This document shows, one piece after another, positions 17,340 to 26,454 of a stretch of DNA of 64,000 bases. The notes under the pieces are model-generated. The model saw only the letters and a list, made by a program, of their open reading frames with translations. It searched no databases and was not told where the DNA came from. A program made the translations under genes and the position numbers. Every line of letters starts with the position of its first letter. Position 1 is the stretch's first letter. The stretch comes from Desmonostoc vinosum HA7617-LM4 (GTDB lineage Bacteria; Cyanobacteriota; Cyanobacteriia; Cyanobacteriales; Nostocaceae). The stretch spans positions 1-64,000 of the forward strand of contig JAHHHC010000014.1 in assembly GCA_019359515.1 (NCBI GenBank). The letters are read 5' to 3'.

Positions 17340-17484
17340 GGGGAGAGAGCTTTACTTTTTCCCTCAACTCCAAGTTTTACTTCTACATAGCCGTAAGTAT
17401 GCACCTATCGGCGTAGGTGAATCTACAACAGCTTGGTTTTTGCAATTTATTCATGAATATCTAACTGAGCCGCTTGACTGGTGA
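17340..17484 (+). pseudogene. Decayed fragment resembling a flavin-dependent tryptophan-halogenase N-terminus
   Basis: In frame, APIGVGESTTAWFLQFIHEYL matches the conserved segment after the FAD-binding strand of tryptophan halogenase-like enzymes (IGVGESTTP followed by a helix). The frame has no proper start or preceding GxGxxG dinucleotide motif and stops after about 67 codons, and the remaining 440 nt to the next gene hold no continuation that I recognise. It is best read as a relic. Confidence 0.3.
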
Positions 17485-17929
17485 TGCAGACTTTGGTGGT
17501 GACTGGAATTTAGAGAAAAAGACGGGCACTATCGAAGTATACGAGAGCAATTGCAAACTGTTTAATTGATAAGCCGCTTTTCTTAGTGCCATTCGGCCTT
17601 GTTGATAGCGCTGAAATTATCTAGCTGAGAGTGACAAACGAGAAACTGCTAGCTAATAACTGACACAAAATGTAATACAAAATACATTTTTCGCACATTT
17701 TTTGATTTTTACTATAAGATATCGTTAACAAAAACATGTACCTTTGGTTAAAAAAAATATCTATCTGAAGACAGAAAAATTTCCTAAATCCATCGAAAAA
17801 TACACTTTTAATAGGCTATTGGCGCTGTTTTCCCTAGTCAGAAACAAGAAATTGCCTGATTAGTGCTTTTGAAACGCCTGTACAAACATTGCAGACAAGC
17901 ATTCAGCCATATTTTTTCTCGACACCACG

Positions 17930-20770
17930 ATGAAAAACTGGATCACGAAGTTAATAATTTGTATAGTATTTTTGTATATTTTATTATCAGTAAATAGTTG
18001 CTTAGCTGCTGACCAGCTTACAGATATTTATCAGCAGCAATTAAATACACTGCCTGTAGTTGAAAATTTAGCGATCGCCGACGATAGTTTCGCAGACAAT
18101 AAAAGAGAAGATTGGCGGCGATTTCGTTACATACTCAACCGGACGGATGAGCTAGCGGGGTTGTTCACGCTGCATCACAATCATGATTCTGGTCAAATTT
18201 ATTTGGAACTAGAGCCAGAACAACTAAATAAAAATTATCTGGCGACGGTGACATTAGAATCGGGTATTGGGGAAAGTGGGATTTATAGCGGATTACCTCT
18301 TGCTGATTTTTTATTTTACTTCCAGCGAGTAAATAATAATTTGCATTTTGTGATTCGGAATGTTAAATTTCGTACAGAAATCAGTAAACCAGAACAGCGA
18401 TCGCTTGCTCGTTCGTTTAGCGATTCAGTCCTTTATTCACTGGCAATAGATAGTATTGATCCGCGTAGTAAAAATATTTTGCTTAACCTGGATGAGTTGC
18501 TAATGCAAGACCTTCCGGGCTTAACTCCTCTATTAAAATATTATTTACAAGCTGATTATCGTCTGGAAATCAGTAAGTCATATTTTGGTGATGTTACTAG
18601 TCTCCCAGAAAACTTAGAAATTGATGCAATTTACGGTTTTTCATCAACAGAAGGAGCAGATTTAATCACCCTGCCTGATAGTAGGGCACTCTCCTTAAAA
18701 GTACACTATAGTTTTTCTCAACTGAGAGAAAACAACGGTTATATTCCCAGACTTGCTGATGACAGAGTAGGATATTTTATTACTGCTTTCCAAGATTTAT
18801 CTGCTCATAACGCTTCAGAACCATTTGTGCGTTACATCAATCGTTGGCATCTGGAACCATCCAATCCTCACGCACCTTTATCGCCACCCAAAAAGCCAAT
18901 TGTCTATTGGATTGAAAACGCTGTACCCTTCGAGTATCGGGACGCAATTCGAGAAGGTGTTTTGATGTGGAATCAAGCGTTTGCTAAAGCTGGATTTCAA
19001 AATGCCATTGAGGTGCGGCAAATGCCAGATGATGCTGATTGGCAACCGGCGGATGTGCGCTACAATACCATCCGCTGGTTCAATTCTCTAGATGCTGGTT
19101 TTGCCAGAGGGCCGATGCGCGTCAACCCGTTCACCGGGGAAATATTGGATGCAGATATTATCGTGGATGCCAATATGGTGCGTTCAATTCAACAGGGATA
19201 TCGCACTTATGTAAAAACGCGGGGATGGGGGGATGGGGAGACGCGGGGACGCGGGGATGGAAAGAGGTGGGGTTCACCGTATCCTTGGCAAGATGCAGAT
19301 TTGTCAGAACAAGCAGCTATGGGGACGTTGGCGTTATCACTTTTGCAAAACGTGACACCAAATAGTACAACGATGAGAGAATATGTACATCAATATTTGC
19401 GTTCTTTGATTGCTCATGAAGTTGGACATACGCTTGGTTTACGCCACAACTTTCATGGCAGTACTATGTTAGCGCCTCAAGAATTAAATAATACTGAAAT
19501 TACTCGCACTAAAGGTTTAACGGGTTCGGTGATGGACTATTTACCCGTGAACATAGCGCCACAAGGAGTGCAGCAAGGTGAATACTTTCCAAGTGTTGTT
19601 GGGCCATACGATGAATGGGCAATTGAGTATGGTTATAGAAGAAATCCCAATACAACACTTGCGGCAATTATCCCAGAAGCAGAAAGGGGTTTTTTAGAGC
19701 AGATAGCTTTGGCATCACCCCAACCAGAATTATCTTACGCCACCGATGAAGATATCTGGGACATCAATCCTCTGGCCAATGTCTGGGACATGAGTAGTGA
19801 TGTGTTACTTTATTCGCAGTGGCAAATGGATAATGCCCGGATGATGTGGCAACGCCTCGATCAGCGTTATCTTTCACAAGGAGAAAGTTACAGCCATCTA
19901 CGTGTCTTATTTAATAAAGTACTCAAATACTATTTTCGGAATGCCGCCTTACTTGCTAAGTATATCGGTGGACAATCGTTTCGCCGTCTCCATGTTAGCC
20001 AAGCACAGACTGGAAACTGGCAAGAATTAAGTAAGGTACAAAATTCACTCAATGATTCTTTCCCAGTACCCAGTCCCCATGCCCCTAATCCCCACTGGGC
20101 TTCGCCCCGCTTCGCTAACTTGGGGGCCCCGAGTTCCCCAGTCCCTAACGACACTTCCTGGACGTTTGTACCAGTTTCACTGGGAGAACAACGTCAGGCA
20201 TTGACAAAGCTGCAAGAATATGTATTTGCTGATGAGGCTTTTAGTTTTTCACCACAGTTACTCAATCAATTGGCACCGTCACGTTGGCAACATTGGGGAA
20301 GTGATGTACTCAATAGCCGCCTTGATTATCCCATTCATGAGAGTATTCTGTATTTCCAGAGTACAGTACTACGATCGCTCTTGGATAGCGATCGCCTCAA
20401 TCGATTACGCGATATCGAATTTAAAACCCCACCTGGACAAGCGCTTTCTCTACCAGAACTGTTTGATACCCTCCAAGGGGGCATTTGGACAGAAGTTTTA
20501 GCTCCAGAATCAGCTAAGTCACTTTCTAGCATTCGCCGTGCATTACAACGGGAATATTTGAATATTCTGCTAGAAATGGTTTTGGGTCATACTGATGTAC
20601 CTGAAGATGGACGCACACTAGCTTGGTATGAATTACGCCAACTGCAAAAAGCTATTGACCTCAAGCTCAAACAACTTGGTGAAAACCTTGATGTTTATAC
20701 ACTAGCCCATTTAGAAGTGTCTAGCGATCGCATTACCAAAGCATTAAATGCACAGTTACTCTCTAAGTAG
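17930..20770 (+). CDS. Exported zinc-dependent metalloprotease (DUF5117/DUF4953-like)
   Basis: The protein has 946 residues. A signal peptide (LIICIVFLYILLSVNS) precedes a long N-terminal domain. The gluzincin/metzincin-type active site HEVGHTLGLRHN lies at about residues 495-506, with the downstream SVMDYLPVN turn typical of this family. It is predicted to act outside the cytoplasm on unknown protein substrates. Two stretches are translated from dispersed DNA repeats and interrupt otherwise conserved sequence. One is a Gly/Arg-rich stretch at about 429-447 (TRGWGDGETRGRGDG); the other is a Pro/Ser-rich stretch at about 711-743 (VPSPHAPNPHW). Both keep the frame. No operon partner is visible. 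Confidence 0.85.
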   Translation: MKNWITKLIICIVFLYILLSVNSCLAADQLTDIYQQQLNTLPVVENLAIADDSFADNKREDWRRFRYILNRTDELAGLFTLHHNHDSGQIYLELEPEQLNKNYLATVTLESGIGESGIYSGLPLADFLFYFQRVNNNLHFVIRNVKFRTEISKPEQRSLARSFSDSVLYSLAIDSIDPRSKNILLNLDELLMQDLPGLTPLLKYYLQADYRLEISKSYFGDVTSLPENLEIDAIYGFSSTEGADLITLPDSRALSLKVHYSFSQLRENNGYIPRLADDRVGYFITAFQDLSAHNASEPFVRYINRWHLEPSNPHAPLSPPKKPIVYWIENAVPFEYRDAIREGVLMWNQAFAKAGFQNAIEVRQMPDDADWQPADVRYNTIRWFNSLDAGFARGPMRVNPFTGEILDADIIVDANMVRSIQQGYRTYVKTRGWGDGETRGRGDGKRWGSPYPWQDADLSEQAAMGTLALSLLQNVTPNSTTMREYVHQYLRSLIAHEVGHTLGLRHNFHGSTMLAPQELNNTEITRTKGLTGSVMDYLPVNIAPQGVQQGEYFPSVVGPYDEWAIEYGYRRNPNTTLAAIIPEAERGFLEQIALASPQPELSYATDEDIWDINPLANVWDMSSDVLLYSQWQMDNARMMWQRLDQRYLSQGESYSHLRVLFNKVLKYYFRNAALLAKYIGGQSFRRLHVSQAQTGNWQELSKVQNSLNDSFPVPSPHAPNPHWASPRFANLGAPSSPVPNDTSWTFVPVSLGEQRQALTKLQEYVFADEAFSFSPQLLNQLAPSRWQHWGSDVLNSRLDYPIHESILYFQSTVLRSLLDSDRLNRLRDIEFKTPPGQALSLPELFDTLQGGIWTEVLAPESAKSLSSIRRALQREYLNILLEMVLGHTDVPEDGRTLAWYELRQLQKAIDLKLKQLGENLDVYTLAHLEVSSDRITKALNAQLLSK

Positions 20771-20835
20771 CCATTAACCTATAGCTTAACCGTTTGCTCA
20801 AGGAGATGGGGCTTTCAACTCGCAAGAAACATCAA

Positions 20836-21004
20836 TAGACTTCTTGCAAAAATACTTGAACCGTCAGAGACTCAAGTCTCTGCCTAATAGCAAAAGTCCG
20901 TTGAAACGGACTAAAAATACTGTTATTAGTCGGTTTCAACCGACTTGAGTTATCAGCCAGAAAATTTATTTTCTGGCGAGTATCCGACTTTTGCAAGAGG
21001 TCTA
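20836..21004 (-). mobile_element. MITE-like element, 169 bp, copy B
   Basis: This is an exact inverted duplicate of the element at 3817-3985, including both TA-flanked ends and all four internal palindromes. It sits in the 316-bp spacer between two convergent genes. Complete identity points to very recent movement or gene conversion. Confidence 0.88.
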
Positions 21005-21086
21005 ATAAACAACTGAGAAAAAAGATTCCAGCATTACTATTCGCGATTTGCAATTCCCTTGTGAACCAAATTCTCTGTCGGATTCT

Positions 21087-22778
21087 TTATGGTTGCAAAG
21101 TTTTATCGAAATATGACCAAATTCGGACTGTCTTGTCTTTACTACCACTGGCGAGAATTTGTTTGCCAGGGCTGGTAGCGATCGCCAACACCCAATCGCT
21201 ATGATTAGTAAGATTACGAAGCAATTTACCTGTCTGTAAACTCCATATCTTAATACTATTGTCAGTGCTGCCGCTGGCAATGGTTTGATCATCAGGGCTG
21301 AAAGTGACGGCGATAACTCGTGAGGTATGTCCAATTAGTGTGTGCAAAAGTTTGCCTGTTGATAAATCCCATATCTTTATGGTTTGATCCCAACTTCCAC
21401 TAGCAAGTATTTTGCCATCGTGACTAAATACTACAGTTCTAACGGCATCATCATGTTGGGCGATTGTGCGGAGAAGTTTACCTGTCTGCAAACTCCATAT
21501 TTTGATAGTTTTGTCAATACCTCCAGTGGCAAAAGTTTCTCCATCTGGGCTGATAGCGACAGAGAACACCCGACGTTTATGTCCTGCAATTGTGCGGAGA
21601 AGTTCGCCTGTAGGTAAGTTCCACATTTTGATGCTACCATCTTCACCACCAGTGATTAGCATCTGTCCATCAGGGCTGATGGCAACTGACCAAACAGAAC
21701 TAGAAGTATCGGTGAGTGTCCTAATCAACTCGAAGGTTTGGAAATTCCAAATTTTAATAGTTTTATCTCCACCGCCACTGACAAGAGTTTGACCATCTGA
21801 ACTGAGAGCGATCGCTCGTACAGTATCGGTATGTCCTGCCAATGTGGATATAATCTTTCCAGTATCGGTATTCCAAACCTTGATTGTTTGATCTGCACTA
21901 CCACTAATCAAAGTCTTACCGTCGTTAGCTGGAACCACACACCAGACTGCATCTGCATGTCCTACTAAAGTTTTTTGTAGAGCTAAGGTAGGATTTTTAG
22001 TTGAGATAGAATCTGGAGCTTGTTGAACAATATCAGCAAAAGGTGTGACTCGTAAAAAATAGTAGCCGCTAAATATCAAGCATAGTAGCAGAATTCCGCT
22101 TGCAACTATCCCTACCATCCAAGTTAAGCGTCCAGAATCAGTCAACACAGCCTCTTGGCTACCCCTGCCTTCAACATGATCTAAAATCATCTGAGTCAGA
22201 GGTAATGTTTGTGTAGGCGATCGCAATTTTTGCTTGTGGTCGAAGGTATAATTTGGAATTATTTCCTCGTCAGCAGCAACAAATAAATCAAGTAACTTCC
22301 CTTGCTGAAGAGTAATTTGGCTTTGCTCACGCAAATTTATCGGAATTTCAACTCCGGTACGGGTGGGTTGATAATTCCACAACTCTGAGGTGGCTAAGCT
22401 TTCTAGAGAAGTTGGCAGATTTTGCCTATTGATTAATGCTATTGGGCCTTTGTGTAGCCAAATCCAAATATTTTCCAGTTGGGTAGGCTGTAGTGAACCT
22501 GCTAGATAGTAACTGATAAAGTATGGTACATCGCTGCGACCAAAATCATCTAGTCCATCGTTATACAACCAGCCAAATAGATTATGTTCTGGGGTGATTT
22601 GATATAAGTAGGCAGCATGGTATGTAGAACTTGGTGGATTGTAGGCATCCCAGTACTGATAGACTATTTGTTGCAAAAAGGCTTGTTGAATTTCTGGGGG
22701 AACTTCTTTACTGGCAAGGGTTGTAAATCCGATGGTGGTAAAGCTGGTGTGTATAAGTTGACCTAAAAGTTGAGACAT
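21087..22778 (-). CDS. Membrane-anchored WD40-repeat protein with GTPase-associated N-terminal domain
   Basis: The protein has 563 residues. An N-terminal domain of about 190 residues (QLIHTSFTTIGFTTLASKEV, FGWLYNDGLDDFGRSDVPYF) is followed by a single transmembrane helix at about 222-246 and seven WD40 repeats (IKVWNTDTGKI, IKIWSLQTGKLLRT and similar). The repeats should form one propeller. It follows the GTPase gene by 39 nt on the same strand, so the two are probably co-transcribed, and the N-terminal domain is a candidate GTPase partner. The propeller could serve as a binding platform on the other side of the membrane or in the cytoplasm; topology is not certain. Function is unknown. Confidence 0.82.
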   Translation of the reverse strand: MSQLLGQLIHTSFTTIGFTTLASKEVPPEIQQAFLQQIVYQYWDAYNPPSSTYHAAYLYQITPEHNLFGWLYNDGLDDFGRSDVPYFISYYLAGSLQPTQLENIWIWLHKGPIALINRQNLPTSLESLATSELWNYQPTRTGVEIPINLREQSQITLQQGKLLDLFVAADEEIIPNYTFDHKQKLRSPTQTLPLTQMILDHVEGRGSQEAVLTDSGRLTWMVGIVASGILLLCLIFSGYYFLRVTPFADIVQQAPDSISTKNPTLALQKTLVGHADAVWCVVPANDGKTLISGSADQTIKVWNTDTGKIISTLAGHTDTVRAIALSSDGQTLVSGGGDKTIKIWNFQTFELIRTLTDTSSSVWSVAISPDGQMLITGGEDGSIKMWNLPTGELLRTIAGHKRRVFSVAISPDGETFATGGIDKTIKIWSLQTGKLLRTIAQHDDAVRTVVFSHDGKILASGSWDQTIKIWDLSTGKLLHTLIGHTSRVIAVTFSPDDQTIASGSTDNSIKIWSLQTGKLLRNLTNHSDWVLAIATSPGKQILASGSKDKTVRIWSYFDKTLQP

Positions 22779-22817
22779 TGATCATGGTTTTATCTCACGC
22801 AAAGACGCAAAAAAGTA

Positions 22818-23774
22818 CTAAGGACGATCAACATTGCTTTGTTGGGTGGGGTTTTGGGGTTGTTCGGGGATAAGGGTAGATGCACCAAAGGCAAAGAATA
22901 GAGAGGCGATCGCTCCTAACATGCCTATACTTGTTAAGGAAAGAATTAAAATATATCTGCGAACTGTTGGTGGTAACATTTGACCAATAAATAAATTTTG
23001 GCTGAATCCGCTGGCCAAATCTTGTCGTGAGGGAAAATGGCGGGAGTGATTTAACTGTGCTAATAGCCAAAGGAGGGGTGCTGCTGCACCTCTGGCGTTG
23101 AAGCTAGCGACACCTTCTAGAGAAACAATTGGGATAGCAGAATAAAACTTTTGATGCTGGGCTTTGACTGCATCCAGGCGGGTAAGCAATGGTTGCAGTT
23201 TCTCTTCAATTTGCAACAGTGTGATAGGACTGAGTTCGAGTAGGTCGCACTTGGTTAAAATTAATGCAAAAGCATATTTTAGATCATGCTGGGAAACTAG
23301 AGATGCGATCGCCACTACCTGATTGTAAATATCCTCAACAAAGAGCGAATAATCTTTGTCTTGTACAAAAGCATTAGCATTGAGAAATACACAGCAACCA
23401 TTAGAAGCAAGTACCATTTCTTGAAAATCAGGATTACGAATATTACACGACTCACCAGGAATATCCCACCAACGGAAACGACATACAGTTTTCACTCCCC
23501 ACAAACTTTGACGTTTCAAACTAAAATCAAAACTGGTAATTTTAATTGTTGCAGGTGGATATAAACCAGTACGAGCAACATGATTTTTAATCTTTTCAAT
23601 ATTTGCTTGTACCTCACTATCTTGACAATCAAACCATAAATTTTGTGGATTTTGGGCTTGGCTATCAGGATGCAATTCAGCATAACTACCAGCCAAAAAA
23701 ACCGTCTTACCCACACCGCGTTGACCAATACTCAACAAACTAAATATTTTCTGATGACTAGATAATAAACTCAT
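22818..23774 (-). CDS. P-loop GTPase with C-terminal membrane anchor
   Basis: The protein has 318 residues. Walker A (GQRGVGKT) lies at 17-24, the G3-type motif is WDIPG and the G4-type is TKCD, so it is a TRAFAC-like GTPase. A C-terminal hydrophobic segment (YILILSLTSIGMLGAIASLF) would anchor it in the membrane. It directly precedes the WD40 gene and follows the GG-peptide gene by only 42 nt, placing it in the bacteriocin-export gene run. It may regulate the WD40 partner or the export complex. No family name beyond GTPase is justified. Confidence 0.8.
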   Translation of the reverse strand: MSLLSSHQKIFSLLSIGQRGVGKTVFLAGSYAELHPDSQAQNPQNLWFDCQDSEVQANIEKIKNHVARTGLYPPATIKITSFDFSLKRQSLWGVKTVCRFRWWDIPGESCNIRNPDFQEMVLASNGCCVFLNANAFVQDKDYSLFVEDIYNQVVAIASLVSQHDLKYAFALILTKCDLLELSPITLLQIEEKLQPLLTRLDAVKAQHQKFYSAIPIVSLEGVASFNARGAAAPLLWLLAQLNHSRHFPSRQDLASGFSQNLFIGQMLPPTVRRYILILSLTSIGMLGAIASLFFAFGASTLIPEQPQNPTQQSNVDRP

Positions 23775-23816
23775 AAAACTCCCTTGGCGCTCTCTGCATT
23801 TTGGCGGTTAGTTTAT

Positions 23817-24116
23817 TCAAAACATACCTTGAAACAAATTCAAAATCATCGAAAATGGATTGCGATTTCGCCGCTTACCTCTACCAAAACTAAACGAAGC
23901 AAATGCTAGAGTAGTTTGCCGAAAACTATATCCGGTTCTCGCTAAAAAAGAAGCATTTAAACTTCCACCTTGTCCAGAAATTTGAGATTGATTTTCGGCA
24001 AAAGTATCGATCGCTGTTTGTTGAAATATGAAAAAGCCCAGCCCACCTGTGAGGTTTTCTTGTTCTTTTTCGGATAAATCTGTTAGTAATTCGGATGGTT
24101 TGAGTGGTTCAGACAT
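23817..24116 (-). CDS. Double-glycine leader peptide, putative bacteriocin/RiPP precursor
   Basis: This 99-residue peptide has an acidic leader ending LSEKEQENLTGG, the classic site cut by C39-peptidase exporters. The remaining 74 residues are Gly/Ser/Phe-rich with a basic patch (RGKRRNRN) and no cysteines. That makes lanthionine rings unlikely and an unmodified bacteriocin or an accessory exported peptide plausible. It lies 39 nt downstream of the C39 ABC exporter gene. Its leader is related in pattern, not in detail, to the three precursors at 28 kb. Confidence 0.75.
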   Translation of the reverse strand: MSEPLKPSELLTDLSEKEQENLTGGLGFFIFQQTAIDTFAENQSQISGQGGSLNASFLARTGYSFRQTTLAFASFSFGRGKRRNRNPFSMILNLFQGMF

Positions 24117-24155
24117 ATATTCATTAGAGATTTGTAATTACGAATTACGAATTAG

Positions 24156-26318
24156 TTAGATGAATTTGAGGTGTTCTCCTGGGGTGGAACGTAAATCTTT
24201 GAGAGTTCCTTGGGTGATGACTTGGCCTCTATCTAGCAGTACTACCCAATCTGAACGGTTGATGACGCTGGTACGGTGGGTGATCATGATGGTGGTTTTG
24301 CCTTTGCGGGATGCTAGGAGTCGATCTAAAACTTGGGCTTCGCTAACTGGGTCGAGTCCGGCGGTGGATTCGTCTAAGATGAGGATGGGGGGATCGGTGA
24401 TGATTCCTCTAGCTATTGCCAGTCTTTGGCGTTGTCCACCGGAAATGTTGGCACCGAATTCTCCTAAGACTGTTTGGTATTTGGATGGCAGTTGACTGAT
24501 GAAGTCGTCTGCATCTGCAATCTGGCAGGCTTTGACGATTTGCTCGAAGGAGATGTAAGGTGTACCCAAGCGGAAGTTTTCGATGATTGAACGACTCCAA
24601 AAGTGCGGTTCTTGCGGGACGTAGACTACTTGTTGTCGTAGGCAATCGAGAGAAAGGTCTTCTAAGTTAAAGTAGCCGATGCGGATGTTGCCGGAGTGGA
24701 GCTGATAAAATCCAGCTAGGAGTTTGGCTAGGGTACTTTTACCACAGCCTGATTTACCAATTAAAGCGATCGCATTCCCACCAGGTAGAGTTAAGGAAAG
24801 GTTTTGCATTAACTCGACTCTGCCAGCATGATAAAAGTTGAGTCGGGTGCAAATGATGTCTGCGTCAGCGGGAATTTGGGCAAAGGGTTTTTGAGTATTG
24901 GTGGTGACTTCTGGTGTGGCGTCGATGACTTCTACTAGGCGCGTGATGGCGATTTGAGTGCGAAAATATTCATCTACTAAGCTAACTAAGGAACTAACTA
25001 AGGCCAGAACATTACCCTGCATTCCATTAAAAGCTAGCAATTGACCAATGCTCAATTCTTTGTCAATTACTAGGAGGCTGCCCATTCCTAGTAAGGCGAT
25101 CGCACCAATACTACTTACAAGTTGTGAGAAAATATTATTCAAAATGCCAATTTGCACGGTACTAAAGGTCAGATTAGCAACGCGACTAAAACGGAGTTGA
25201 AATTCTTCCCAAAATTGCGACGCGGCATTAGTAGCTTTAATTACTAATGCGCCTTTGAAGGTTTCCACCAAAACCCCTTGATTTTCTGACGATAACACCA
25301 AAAGATTGCGGGTTTTTTGCCGCAAAATTGGTAACATCGGCACTGCTGATACGGTCATCAACCCACCTACCAACATTGATGCTAAAGTCAACTTCCAGCT
25401 ATAGAACACCATGAAGCTAAAGGAAACTACAGCTACAAAAAACTGGCTGGGTAGGAGCGCTACAATTTGCGAGACTAGCTGGTTAATTTCATTGATATCT
25501 CGCAATCGACTAACAATTTCACCACTGCGACGGGTTTCGTAATAAGTCAGAGGTAAGTGTAAAAGTTTACGCCCAAATTCGAGGATTAACCCCAACTGTA
25601 ACCGTTGGCTAAAGTGAGAAATCATCGTGGATTGCAAAAGTTGCAAGCTACCGCTAAATATACTCATCACCACAACAGCAACCACCAAAACAGCTAGTAG
25701 TTGCGTATCTTGACGCACTAGTACATCATCAGTGAGGAGTTGTAGCAAAAAAGGGCTAGACAGAGAAAGTAAGCCCAAGACAATATTGATGACCAAAACC
25801 CCAAAAAGTAAGGAACGGTAAGGCCAAACGCGTTGTAAAAAGCGTCCGAAGCCATCCGTTGATTTAACACCTTGCTCTTGCAATGAATACTCTGGATCTG
25901 GTTCCAGCAAGAGCATGATACCATTCCAATCTGTAAGTAACTCTTGGCGTTTGAGATAACGAATACCTACAGCCGGGTCGGCAATTACGTACTTTCCCCC
26001 ACGCTTACCGTATAAAACAACCCAGTGATAGCCCTTCCAATGAATTACCCCTGGTAGAGGAACTTCTTGAATCCGGTCTAAAATTTCTCCAGAAGCTTTC
26101 ACAGAACGGGTATTAAAGCCCAAACTTTCAAACCCCCGTCTTAAACCTAGTAGAGTAGTTCCTAACTGTCCAGTTCCGACAACTTCTCGACTACGAGTAA
26201 TACTTAAAAAGCGTCCATAGTATTTGCAAATCGCAGCTAAACAAGCAGCTCCACAGTCTTCTTCACTTGACTGTAAAACACACTGGTATTTGTTTTGGTG
26301 TTTGAGCAGTGGAATCAT
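24156..26318 (-). CDS. Peptidase-containing ABC exporter (PCAT, C39 peptidase-TMD-NBD)
   Basis: The 720-residue full-length fusion has the C39 peptidase at residues 1-135, with QSSEEDCGAAC holding the catalytic Cys, HWVVLYG holding His and ADPAVG holding Asp. A six-helix exporter domain follows, then a nucleotide-binding domain with Walker A IGKSGCGKST, signature ISGGQRQRLAIARG and Walker B LILDEST. Such transporters cut double-glycine leaders and export the core peptide. The HlyD-type adaptor gene lies immediately upstream and four GG-leader peptide genes are in the same run, so substrate and machinery are co-located. Confidence 0.93.
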   Translation of the reverse strand: MIPLLKHQNKYQCVLQSSEEDCGAACLAAICKYYGRFLSITRSREVVGTGQLGTTLLGLRRGFESLGFNTRSVKASGEILDRIQEVPLPGVIHWKGYHWVVLYGKRGGKYVIADPAVGIRYLKRQELLTDWNGIMLLLEPDPEYSLQEQGVKSTDGFGRFLQRVWPYRSLLFGVLVINIVLGLLSLSSPFLLQLLTDDVLVRQDTQLLAVLVVAVVVMSIFSGSLQLLQSTMISHFSQRLQLGLILEFGRKLLHLPLTYYETRRSGEIVSRLRDINEINQLVSQIVALLPSQFFVAVVSFSFMVFYSWKLTLASMLVGGLMTVSAVPMLPILRQKTRNLLVLSSENQGVLVETFKGALVIKATNAASQFWEEFQLRFSRVANLTFSTVQIGILNNIFSQLVSSIGAIALLGMGSLLVIDKELSIGQLLAFNGMQGNVLALVSSLVSLVDEYFRTQIAITRLVEVIDATPEVTTNTQKPFAQIPADADIICTRLNFYHAGRVELMQNLSLTLPGGNAIALIGKSGCGKSTLAKLLAGFYQLHSGNIRIGYFNLEDLSLDCLRQQVVYVPQEPHFWSRSIIENFRLGTPYISFEQIVKACQIADADDFISQLPSKYQTVLGEFGANISGGQRQRLAIARGIITDPPILILDESTAGLDPVSEAQVLDRLLASRKGKTTIMITHRTSVINRSDWVVLLDRGQVITQGTLKDLRSTPGEHLKFI

Positions 26319-26454
26319 GGGAGTGGGGAGTGGGGAGTAGGGAGTAGGGAATGGGCTTCTCCTGTCGGAGACGCTTCGCGTAGCTTGCTTCCCGTAGGGT
26401 ACGACTTCGCTCAGCCCACGGGGAATTGGGAATTTACAAATAACTAATGACTAA

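Noticed and set aside
20832-21053. Minus-strand ORF of 73 codons at copy B of the 169-bp element
   Set aside because: It is a translation of the palindromic element itself; an equivalent frame occurs at copy A (3771-3986), as expected for a repeat.
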